Assembly (NCBI GenBank): GCA_003339415.1
Contig: PDHQ01000087.1
Location: forward strand, 1 to 64,000
DNA: 64,000 nt
Source of the DNA: Ophiocordyceps camponoti-saundersi (nom. inval.)
Lineage: Eukaryota; Ascomycota; Sordariomycetes; Hypocreales; Ophiocordycipitaceae
Reading direction: 5' to 3'
Shown: positions 36,247 to 47,100 of the stretch, piece by piece
Layout of the letters: each line of letters opens with the position of its first letter
How positions within the stretch are numbered: the stretch's first letter is position 1
The notes under the pieces: model-generated
Database searches by the model: none
Told to the model about the DNA's origin: nothing
What the model saw: only the letters and a program-made list of their open reading frames with translations
Position numbers and translations under genes: made by a program

Positions 36247-37880
36247 ATAAAATAACTTTAACTATAAATAACCCTAATACTTAATAAGCTATTATCGCTT
36301 AGCTTTTAGAGTAGTAAGCTATTATTAGTTTAAGCTAAAGTAGCCCCGTTTTTTAAGTAAAGTACTAAGTATAAGTATAACCTTAACTACTTCCTAAGTT
36401 ACCTTAATACTATATTTACTAACTTATACTAGCGCTAAATAGCTATAATAAAGCTTAAATACCTTATATAAGGCGCTTCTAAGTCCTTCTCTAACTTCCT
36501 TATCTGCTTTAAAGCTAAGCTTACTCTAGTAGATAGTGCTAAATAAGCTAATAAGATTAAAATTATACGCTTCTATTATACCCTTATACTAGCCTTTTAC
36601 TAATACTATATAAGGCGTAATATTCCCCTAACTAAGTATATTATCGCTATTATTAAGATTCGCGCTATTACTATAAATATTAAGTCTTTCTACTTTAAGA
36701 ATAAAACCTAGATACTTTTACTTTCCGCTCTTAAGCTATCTTAAGATATTTTAATAACTAATATATACTAGACTAATACTTAGCCGCGCTTTAGTAAATA
36801 TAATAGCCCCCCCTCTTAAGGCTAAAATAGCCGCGGCGGTAAGACTTATTATTAAGTAATTAAAACTAATAGCGATAAAATTATAAAATAGCGCGCTAAG
36901 GGCCGCTACCTCCGCTATAGTAGTACTAGCTATTTCTTACGTAAGTATAAGCTTAATCCTCCCTTATTAGCCTTTTTAGTCCGCTTCGTAAATATTATAA
37001 AAGAGGAGGAGAACCTTACCTTAAACTAAGGAAACGAATCCCCTTTATACTAAGTCTCTTATAAGAGGAGGACTCTTATAATAATATTATTTATAGAATA
37101 TTAAATAACTATTTTATAGATATTAGTTAGAATATAAACTTACTTTCCCTCTTTTTTTTTATATTTATAAATTTTATTTTTTTTATTATTATATAAGCGG
37201 ATAATAGTTATAATTATTACGCTATTATAAGCGAATCTTTTATATAGCGCTATTAGCTTAAGTAAATTCCCCTCTCTCGCTTATAAGTAATCTATATTAT
37301 TATATAGATATATTACTAATAGCGCGTATAGTTTAAGCTATACTTATCTATCCGCTACCTTATCTATTTTATAGCTAATATTAATAGCTAGTAATTACTT
37401 ATAATAGCGTATATAATCCTAAGCCTTACTTAGGACTTAATTTTTAGCTTATTTTAAATAGCGCGTAATAATATCTTACTATATTTTAATAAGCGGGAAA
37501 TTATAATTTACTTTACTAGCCGATTAGTTATCTTATATTTTAAATCTTAGTAAGTTATTTACCTTATTATAGCTATTCTTAGCTTTATTTTTATAGCCCT
37601 TATCCGCTAAAAATCCTAATAGCGTATTAGTTACTAATTCTTTACTATTAGCTTATAAGATATCTTTTATATTTTATATATTATAACCTTTACCTTAACT
37701 ATAAGCCCCTTTTTAGTTTTTAAAATATCGGATTTTATTAACTTATTTAATAAGAAGAAAGCTAATATCTTACCCCCTTATTATAATAATTATAACTACT
37801 ATATTTAACTCCGCTAAGAACTTAATAATTCCTTACCCCTTTTACCTTAAGGCTTACTATATAATATACCTTATAAATAT
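36247..37880 (+). pseudogene. Putative gypsy gag and protease region, decayed
   Basis: The interval between the 5' LTR and recognisable reverse transcriptase is of the size expected for gag plus protease. The sequence has long plus-strand stretches with only TAA/TAG stops, but I could not point to a zinc knuckle or an Asp-Ser/Thr-Gly motif. The assignment rests on position only. Confidence 0.4.
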
Positions 37881-40830
37881 CTCCTTAGGTTTAGAAATAG
37901 ATTACTAACTTAATAAATAAAAGATAAATCTGCGCTAGCTTATTATCCGTAGCCGCCTTTATCTTACTTATAAAAAAGCTAAGAGGCGGGTAGCACTTTT
38001 ATATTAATTATCGCGCCTTAAATAAGGTAATAGAGTAAAATTATTATCTCCTTTTACTTATTAAAGAGACGCTTTATAGCCTTTTAAGTACCTACTAGTT
38101 TATAAAACTTAATATTTATACCGCTTTTTATAAGCTTTATATTATAAAAAGTAAGGAATATTTTATAGCTTTTTATACTTAGTTTAATCTATTTAAATAT
38201 TTTATTTACCTTTTTAGCTTTATAAAAGCGCTTACTATATTCTAGTATTATATTAATATTACTCTTAGTAACTCCTTAAGGGATTTTATTATAATATATT
38301 TAGATAATATTTTTATTTATTTAAGAGGTTCCTATTTCGATTATTAGCGTAAAATATATATTATACTCTTATATCTTTATTAAGCTAAGCTTTTCCTTAA
38401 TTTTAATAAATATAACTTTATTATTTATAAAGTTAAGTATTTAAGGTTTATTATTTACGCTAGTAAAAAAGTATAGTTAAATTTTACTATAATCTTTATA
38501 ATTTTAAAATAAGAGGCGCTAACTTATATCTAAAATATATATAGTTTTCTTAAGCTTACTAACTTTTATTATAATTTTATATTTTATTTTTTAAACTTTA
38601 TAGCCTTTTTAGTTAAGCTTATAAAACGCAGCGCGCTTTTTTACTAAACTAATAAGTATTAGCTTACTTTTAATACGCTTAAGTTCGCGTTTATTTTTAC
38701 TCTTATCCTCGCCTAATAAGATCTAAATTATAATATTATTATTAAAGCTAACTATTTTAGCGAGGCTATTAGCGGGTACTTTTCTTAGTTTAGCTTAAAC
38801 TATATCTTCTAGCTTATTATATATTATTTTAAGAAACTTTTACTTATAAAATAGAATTATATAATTTATAATAAAAAACTTCTTATTATTATTTCTTACC
38901 TTAAAGCGTAGTTTACTTAATTATATAAAATTATATAGCTATTCTTTATTTTTATAAATTATAAGGCTTTAGAATATTTTACTATATTTAAGGCTATAAT
39001 AAAATATTAGGCGCGTTAGGCTAAGATATTTACCTTTTTTAACTTTCGCCTTTAGTATTATCTTAGCGCGTAGGCGTCGCGGCCTAATATGCTCTCCCGG
39101 TAAAAATAAGATCGCCGTAAGATAAAGAAGCGCTTTAGTTAGATTATATAGCTTATATCTATCTACTCTTTTAGGTTATAGCTAGCCTAATTTAGCCTAG
39201 CCTTATCTTAGTTCCTTATAACTATATTTTTTACTTAGGATACCCTAGCCCCCTTTTATAATAAGATTTTATAAAACCTTTAGTTAGAGGCTTTTTATAC
39301 TAATTCCCTTTATTATATATACTACTAAGCGGTTTAGTTAGGCGCTTAGAAATTTCCGCTAAAAGCGGGTACTTATAAGTAAATTATAAATTATTCTATC
39401 TTTACTTATAAATAGCTATAATTTTAAGGCTATTTTTAAGTTCCTAAGTAAAAACTCTTAATTACTATATTTATTTAATAAACTTATAATTCCCTTATAG
39501 TAAGATATTTTAATAAGAATATTACTTTTATATTTCTTTAATATAAGTTTTATTAAAATAGTATATTTATAGATATAATATATTTCGTTTATAATTATTA
39601 TTATTATAGAGATTACTTTTATTATTAGCGCTATTAAGGGTTACTTTAGCTATTACCTCCTCTTAAATAGTTTTAGATAACTCTTTTTATAAACTTTATA
39701 ACTAAGCTACCCGCCGCCTTAAAGTCTTAGCCTTATTTCCTAATAATTATTATAAATCGCTTATTAAAATATATCTAGCTTAAAGCTATAATATTTATAA
39801 ATATTAAGTAATATATTAAGTGCTTTATCTAATATTAATAATAGTTTTATAGCTTCTTTTATAAGTTAATTTCCGATTATAATTTTAATTAAATAAGCTA
39901 TTTTTAGTTTACCTTTTATTATCTTACTAAGGTTAATAGGCTATTTTTTATAGTATATTACCCCTAAACTAATAAAGGTATAAAGTATATAAATTAAAAA
40001 ATATAAGCTATTCTTTATTATATAATCTCCTTCTTATAGTTTAACTAGCCGCGCTATTTACTTACTTACTAGCTTACTTTTAATAATTAAAACTTATTTA
40101 TAATAAATATTAGTCCTAACTATTTACTTTATAGCTTCGATATTACCTTTTTTAACTAGCTAGCGGAGGTAGCTACCTTTATTTTTTCCTTAAAAAGCTA
40201 AGCTATAGCGTTTACTTATTTCCTTTATAATAATATTAAACTAATATAAGCTTTTATCGCCTAGGCTTAATAATAATAATAGGACTCCTTAAATAAGTCT
40301 CGCTAACCCGTAAAATAGTTTTAAATTAGTAACTTTATATAGCTTAACTTTACTTATATATAGTTTAATTATCTATCTTAAAAGCTTAATTACCTTAAAG
40401 GTAAATATAAGGTAATAGCTATATTAACGCTACTTACTATTATTTTTAATATATTATTTAATATTTACTTTACTTTTTATATTAACCTTATTAAGTATAT
40501 TACTAATAACCTTTTACTAACTTAGTTACTTACTAACTCTTAGCTAAATCCCTTTCTCTATCTCTCTTATAATAACCTATCTTTTAATAAATATAAGGTT
40601 AAAGAAATCCTCGCTATAAAGAATACTAAAAGTTAGCGCTTATAAGGCGGGATATTTTATTAACTTATTTTTATAAAATAGAAAAATTATATTATTTTAA
40701 CTTAAAAGCTATTTAATAGCTTTAAACGCTATATAATACTAAACCGCTTTAAGTTTATATAAGAAAATATATATTTTTATAATAGCTTAAGGTAAACTTA
40801 ACTATATATTTATTTAAGCGCCTCTTATAG
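37881..40830 (+). pseudogene. Gypsy pol (reverse transcriptase, integrase, probable chromodomain), RIP-inactivated
   Basis: Plus-strand pol remnant. Reverse transcriptase is clear at about 37930-38330. It shows the Val/Ile-Lys-Lys-x-x-Gly-Gly motif, then Tyr-Arg-Ala-Leu-Asn-Lys-Val, Tyr-x-Leu-x-Leu-Ile, Phe-x-Lys-Leu-x-Ile-Tyr-x-Ala-Phe, and the catalytic box at 38297-38308 as YLDN, the second Asp changed to Asn by RIP. Integrase is identified at about 39945-40115 by the Tyr-x-Pro-Gln-Thr-Asn motif and the downstream Phe-Asn-Asn. A weak chromodomain-like stretch lies near 40570-40750. RNase H should lie between about 38600 and 39200 but was not read residue by residue. Confidence 0.8.
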
Positions 40831-42436
40831 CTAATTATTTTTTTTAAATAATTTTCCCCCTTTATTTTATAAATATAATATTACCCCCTTACCCCTTATT
40901 TTTTTATTCCTTATTTACTTATTTTTTCTCCTTTTTTATATTAGCTTTAAGCTAATATTTATTTTCTCCGCTTTTTTCTTATAATCTTTTATTATAATTA
41001 AGTAACTTAGGAAATTATTATAATATTAATTATAGCTTAGTGCTAATATTAACTTATAATAAATATATCCTTAAGTAAAGGAGGGCGTATTTTAAAGCTA
41101 GGAAAATATTTAATATAATATTAATAGCGAGAGTCTTACTTATCTCGCTCTTAGGCCGCGCGCGCCGCGTATAAGCGCTAGCGTAAACCCGCTTTATTAA
41201 TATATAGTAAGGGGGGAGGATAAGTACCGCGTATAAGCGCTAAGTAACTAAAAGCTAGGCGATATATATAAGTTAATAAAGGTAATATATAATAAGATAG
41301 CGGGCGGGCTTAATATATTATATAAACTAATTAGCGTTATAATTATTTAATAAGAGATATTATTTTTTTCCTTATTTTCCTATTTCTACGCGTTAATATT
41401 TACTTAGTAGTTTACGATCTAAGTAGCTTACTTATCTTACTATTACTTAAGAATCTATCGCTATTATTCCTCTTATTATTAAAAAAATATTTTATATTAT
41501 AAAATAAAAAAGTTAAGGCTAATAGTAAAAGCGCCCTATTATTACTATTATTATAATTAATATTATATTATTACTAAGAATATATTATAAGTTAAGGTAT
41601 ATAAAGCGAGTATAGCGATTATATTACTAATAGCGGGGATAAGCGCGGAGAACTATTATTACTTAAATATAAAAGGGGCGTAAAAGTTAATTACTAAGCG
41701 TAATATAATATAAATAGTAGCTAGTATAGTTTATAAATAATTAACGTAAGTAAGAAACTCTAATATAAGCTAAGCGCGCTAGCTAGGTATTTTTTTAGCG
41801 TAAGGGTAAATAGGTAAGGTAATAGCTTATCTTTTCCTAACTATTATTTATAGGTCGCGGACGGCCTGCTATAAGCGTACGTTTATAGTAAAGAGGTACT
41901 TTTCTTAAAAGTACTATTTTTGCCGCTACTTATATACCTTATAAGCTATCTTATAACTACGTTAATAGTTAATATTATAGCTATTATAAAGGTCTTAAAT
42001 ATAAGGAGTATATAAATATTTTACTTTTTATAATATAGTAATATTTTTATTATTTAAATTCCCCTTTATAATATAGCCGCTTATTATATAAAGTAATAAT
42101 TACGGCTAATTAGATAATATATTAAGGCGGTAATATAATAACTTAATAAATATAGAAAGCTTAAAAAATAATAATAATAAAAAAAATAAAAAAATAAATA
42201 GCTATTAAAAGCTTAGATAATAATAATAATAAAAAAAATTATAAAAATATAATAGCGGAGTAATAAAATATAGGGCTTAGAGAAATATTTACTTAATAAG
42301 GGAAAATAATATAACTAGCTTAAGGAGAAAAAAAAAAGGAGAAAAAAAAATTTTCTATATAAGGGGTATTTTAACTTATACCTTATATATATATATACCG
42401 CGGCCGGAAATACTCTTTTCCTAAGGCGATAGGGTA
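40831..42436. other. Long non-coding 3' region of the gypsy element
   Basis: 1.6 kb between the end of pol and the 3' LTR. It contains GC-richer words (CGCGCGCCGCG near 41157, GGTCGCGGACGGCC near 41852) and A-rich, poorly structured DNA. No ORF or polypurine tract stands out except AGGCGATAGGG just before the LTR. Confidence 0.45.
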
Positions 42437-42686
42437 TATAAGGGATTCGGGCTACGCTTAAATAGCTAAGTTATATAAGGGGTGCTTAGTTAAGTCCGCG
42501 CGTATAACGGGCGCGGGGTATATATAGGTATATATAATTAGTTAGCGCCGCGCGCGGGATAGGCGCGGGCTATATATAAACTATAACCTTAAGTATATAT
42601 ACTATATATATCTTAGAACCTCTTAAGTTATTCTATATTAATAAAGTTAGCTTTTTATAGATATTAAGGAGTATAGGACCTTTATA
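42437..42686 (+). repeat. Gypsy 3' LTR
   Basis: 250 bp direct copy of 35998-36246. The two LTRs differ mainly by C/T and G/A changes, so mutation by RIP exceeds ordinary divergence and LTR dating would be misleading. Confidence 0.88.
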
Positions 42687-42691
42687 TTATT

Positions 42692-43722
42692 TTATTATTT
42701 ATAAAAAAGGTTTTCCTTATTTTTTTCCTTTTCCTTACTTTTTAAAATAGTTTTTTATAATATAACCTTCTTTCTTATAAAAGAAGCAGATAATAAGCTT
42801 CGAGGATACTATATCTAAATTTATAAAGTCTCCTTAATTAGTAAAGTTTTTCTTATATTTTTTTATTATATTTATTAATATAAGAAGGGGTATTTTTACT
42901 CCCTTATTTTTATTACTTTTTTTCGAATAATTAGTTATTAATTTAAATAATAAAAGCTATATAAGTAAATAGTTTATTAAGCTTATCTAACTTATATAAT
43001 TTATCTTTAACTTTATCTTTTAATCTTTCGTAAAAAATAGCTATAAAGGCTTTGTTTTCCTAGTCTAACTTATTAGTTATTTATCTAAATTTAATAGCGT
43101 AGCTAAAAGCAGCCCCTTTTTACTATAAGGTCCTTAATTTATATTTTATAGTTCTAGCTTTATCTTACTAGCTAAAAACTTCCCGTAGTTTTTTTTTAAA
43201 CTAATCGAAGCTAGTAAAAATAAGCTTTATTTCTTTTTCTTAACTATCGGTAAGTCCTAAATAATTCCTTAGTATAAGTTCGAACTAATCTAAAGCTATA
43301 CTTTTTAAGTAAGTAGAAATATAAATTACCCTTATAAGTTTATTAAAAAAGGCGGAAGAATAAAGCCTAAAATAAGCTTAAATATTAGTTAAAATCGCTT
43401 ATAAATTATTATCTTTCCTATTATAATATTTAAATCTTAAGACCTTACTAATATCTATTACTAGTTTAAGATTATTAGTAATATAAAGGGGTATAAGGGT
43501 CTATATATTAGATATATTATATATTATTAAGTAGCGCTATCTGTTTCCTAATTAGAATAGAAAAAAGTAAGTTTATACTTTTTATTCCTATAGAGATATA
43601 TATATTTAAAAAAGTAGTGTTTTTATTATTTTCTAATTTTTTAGAAAAGGAATTATTTAATATACTCTCTTTTTATTCTTTATACTTATAAGGTAGTTAT
43701 AATAATAAAGAAGCTTTTAATA
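42692..43722 (-). pseudogene. gag (Retrotrans_gag-type) of the deleted chromovirus
   Basis: Minus-strand remnant of gypsy gag. Between about 43340 and 42960 the reading follows the Retrotrans_gag family pattern: an Ala-Leu-Asp-x-Phe block, then Phe-x-x-Phe-Lys-Lys-x-Leu-Arg, an Arg-Thr-x-Lys-Tyr-Lys-Leu-Arg stretch, Ala-x-Ser-Tyr-Ala-x-Lys-Phe-Arg, and Ala-Phe-Ile-Ala-Ile-Phe-Tyr-Glu-Arg-Leu-Lys-Asp. Stops fall where Gln or Trp are expected. The protein continues left of the nested gypsy insertion at 35992. Confidence 0.75.
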
Positions 43723-44573
43723 TATTACGGATTATACTTATAATTACCTAATCTTACTTATATAGCCCTTAATCTAAGCTTCTAAAAATAAGGAGATAAG
43801 GGGTAATAAAAAGGTAAGGGGCTTTACTTACTATAGCTAAGTAGTAAGTATCCGGAATAAGAAATTTATAAAATATAAATAAGTAAAAATTTCCTTAATA
43901 GGAATATCTTATAAGGTAAGGGAAAGTTATAAAAAGTAAGCTTTTAAGGTATAAATTATTTAGATTAAAAGCTTTAAGAAGAAGGAAAGGAAAGACCTTT
44001 TAAAAGAAGGAAGCCTTCCTTTTATAGTTTTCCTTCTCTAAGAAACTATCTAATTATATAAGCTAGCTAGAATTCTATAAAATATAATAGAAGCTTTATA
44101 TTATAAATATACTAGCGAATAGAATAGCTTTATTTTATTTTATTTGCTTTTATTATATTCTTTTTACTTTAAAATTTAATTCCTATTTTAAAATTAACTT
44201 CTAATTTTAAATCTATATAATTCTTAGTAAATAAAATAGCTTTATTCTAATTTATTATATTCTATTAGCTTCTATGTTAATAATAAATTATAATAGATAA
44301 TTCTTTATTTATAATAATTAATATTTCTTTCTATTCTTAACTATTTTTACTTATTCCTCTTATCTTAAGAATTCTATTCGTTCTTCTTATTAATTCTTAT
44401 CTTATCTTATTATCCGAGGTTTAACCTTCCAAGGTTTAGCTATAATTTAAATATTAGATACTAGTATTTTTCCTTTATTATATAACTTATATTATTAAGC
44501 AGCTTATATAATAAATACTGCTTATATAATTAAATAATACTTTCAACTAGTATTTATATTTTAGATTATTATA
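43723..44573 (-). repeat. 5' LTR of the deleted chromovirus
   Basis: 851 bp direct copy of 30223-31072. Both termini are fully RIP-converted (TATTACGG and ATTATTATA). Confidence 0.88.
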
Positions 44574-44578
44574 ATAAG

Positions 44579-46139
44579 TATCTAAGCTTTTATAAATTAG
44601 TAAGTAGTTTTTTTAGGAAATAAAAGGTATAAAGGAAGCCTTTTACTCTTTTAAAAGCTTCCCTTTTCCTTCTTCTTCCTTAAGCTTTTAATCTTATAAT
44701 TAGTTTAATATTACTATTAACTTAAATTAGCACTTATAAAGCTTATTTATTTATTTTCCCTACTTCCCTTTTTTATATAAGACCTTTATCTTACTTATTA
44801 TATTAAGAAAAGTATTAAGATAGCCTTACTAGTAGCTTATAGTAAACCTCTTATTTGCTTTCCTATTTATAATTTTATTTCCCCCCTTTATTCTTATTTA
44901 TTAGATTAAAAGCTTCCTAAAATAAGTTAGTAAGTAATACGGACTTATTTTATAATAAAAACTTTATTATTTTAAACAAGTATAAAAAATATATAAAAGG
45001 GGTTATAACGCTTAATAAAAATAAGTAGTTTACGCGTAATATATATATAAAAATAACTAATTATTTTTTATAAAACTTAGTTATTAAAGCGTAGCTTAAA
45101 TTCTTTAAATTACTATTATATTAGCTTAAATAAAATACTTTATTAATATTATATACCTTTTAAGTATAATAGTTAAACGCTTAAAAATATTAATATCTTA
45201 TAAGTAAAGTAGTTAGTTTAAATTTAGCAGAAGGTATAGGTACTTTTATCCTAATTATATAGCTAAGGTATAGTCTAACCTTAATATAATACTAGTAAGA
45301 GTAGTAATCCTACTAAGTCCCTTCCCTTACTTTAGTAAGAGTAATACCCCGCTAAGAATTATATAAAGTATAAAGCGAATATAAGTATAGTTAGGTAATA
45401 TAAGTTATAAAATACTTAAGGCTTTTTTTAATAATAACTATAAGTAATATTAGCAGCTAAAAAGCTAAAAAACTAATTTAATAATTAAGTATAATTATAA
45501 AAATAAGTTAAGACTTTTATTATAATATTTACTAATATATATATTAAAATTACTTTAAACTTTAATAAGATATATAATAAAAAGTATAAGTACTTTTTAC
45601 TTAAAATTAGTATAATATTAAATAAACTTATAATAATTAAGCTTTTTAATATAGTAGTTTATAACTTTTTTTTTAACTTTTTATAACTTTAAATAATTAA
45701 GGTCCCTATTTATACTTAACGCTATAATATTATAAGAATTTAATACTTTCTGCTTTTTAAAGTTTAACTCCGCTAAGAGAATAACCTTAAACGCGGGGTT
45801 ATAAGGCGGTCCGCCTCCTAGTCCGCTATTAATATTAATAATACTTAATAGTAAGATTTAAAAGCTTACTTAGTCTTAATAATATCCGCGTATAAGTAAA
45901 AGTTAATATAATACCGCTATTAACTCTAATAACTTATTTATTAATATTTTTTAAACTTTAATAAATCTTATCTTAAAATTTATATATAAAAAACTTACTA
46001 AAGTAGTTTTTATATAAGATTTTTACCTTATATAAAGTATTCTTAATATAATATTTATTAAGCTTTAATAACGCTAATAAGCCTCTAAGAACTTATTTAG
46101 CTTACTTATTATTATTTTTTATATTATTTAAAAGTTAAT
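44579..46139. other. Degraded repeat DNA, unidentified
   Basis: RIP-type sequence right of the large gypsy nest. It contains a few GC-richer words (for example near 45790-45830) but no recognisable domain. It may be the upstream part of the LINE whose ORF1 starts near 46140. Confidence 0.4.
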
Positions 46140-47100
46140 CGAAGCCGCTTTTTATAAGGTAATAAGTAAGGAGTTAAACTCCGCCCTTAGAGCTTTAACT
46201 TAAGCTAGCGTAATTATAAACTCCGCCCCGAACTTCGCCCTTTTTATAACGCCCCTTATACGGCTAATTTTAGCGAAAATAGAAAAAGAGGTATTTATAT
46301 TAATAAAAGATATCTTAGTAATTAATAGACTTTTAGCGGTTATTTCTTAAAAAATTATCTAAAAAATTAATAAAGCTATAAGCTATTTTATAATAATTAC
46401 CGTATACTAATTTCTTAGCGGTAATCTTATTATTATATTTAACTTAGAATATAAGGATTTTATTTTTAAGGATAGTTAAGTAGCTTAAGCTTTTAAAATA
46501 GAGGCTAAGTATATATACTAAGCTTATACTATTATTATTTATCGCTAAGGGTATTCGGACTTTAGTAGCTAACTATAATTATAACGCGCTATTTAATATT
46601 ATTAAAAAAGTAAATAAAGTTAATATAATTTAGGCGAAAATACTTTAACTTTAGTATACTATTAATAAAAAAACTTTATAAACTTATCTTATTATAAGCT
46701 TAAGTAATATAAAAAATATAAATAAGCTTTATTTAAATAAAGTAATAATAAATATAAAAATAATTTATTATAAACTTTATAAAGATTTTATATACCTTAA
46801 GTAATATTATAAATATTTTTAATTTAGGTATATTACTAAATATTATTAGGAGGCCTCTTAATATAGATATTATATAGCTATTTTATATAATAATAAAAAA
46901 GAAAACTACCTTATATAAAAGAGAGAAAACCCCCGCTATTATATTTTATATAAGGGTATATATTTTATATAATTAAAAGACTACTTAAAGTTTTAAAAAT
47001 AATAAAGCTATATTAAGTTTAGCTTCCTTAATAAACCTCGCTTTTTTTAATTATTATAGTTTGCTTAACTTTTAGCCTTTACTTAGTAATAACTTTATAA
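46140..47100 (+). pseudogene. LINE ORF1 of a second family, three zinc knuckles, RIP-inactivated
   Basis: Plus-strand gag-like ORF1 remnant. Near 46800-46990 three zinc knuckles can be followed in one frame with Cys/His codons turned into Tyr, spaced CX2CX4HX4C, CX2CX4HX6C and CX2CX3HX6C. That is the standard three-knuckle end of LINE ORF1 proteins of the Tad/Jockey kind. The sequence differs from the ORF1 of the five short LINE copies, so it is a separate family. Upstream the frame extends back to about 46140 with TAA/TAG stops only. It is a candidate relative of the autonomous LINE that could have mobilised the short family. Confidence 0.6.

Larger units (their letters stand above)
35998..42686 (+). 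mobile_element. Ty3/gypsy chromovirus-like LTR retrotransposon, complete but inactivated
   Basis: 6.69 kb element with LTRs of 249 bp (35998-36246) and 250 bp (42437-42686), inserted in the gag of the larger element. TSD is CTATT at 35993-35997 and TTATT at 42687-42691, one C/T apart. Termini TATAAGG...CTTTATA are RIP forms of TG..CA. Pol is on the plus strand. About 1.6 kb between the end of pol and the 3' LTR shows no coding signal. Other LTR copies of the family occur at 24780-25029 (solo) and 61767-61988 (truncated). Confidence 0.9.
30223..44573 (-). mobile_element. Internally deleted Ty3/gypsy chromovirus, host of two nested insertions
   Basis: 850 bp LTRs (30223-31072 and 43723-44573) in direct orientation with a perfect 5 bp TSD ATAAG at 30218-30222 and 44574-44578. 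The coding strand is minus. Removing the nested LINE (31497-33361) and the nested gypsy element (35998-42686) with their TSDs leaves about 5.8 kb. The remaining interior carries gag, a protease, the first residues of reverse transcriptase and then a chromodomain. The bulk of reverse transcriptase, RNase H and integrase is absent, so the element needed enzymes from a relative. Confidence 0.9.

Noticed and set aside
36247..42436. Functional gypsy polyprotein
   Set aside because: The frame is broken by many TAA/TAG codons and the catalytic YLDD box reads YLDN.
24200..45360. Shared word AATACCCCGCTA as an LTR pair
   Set aside because: Only a short word is shared (near 24200 and 45345). I could not extend the match, so it is not enough to call an element.
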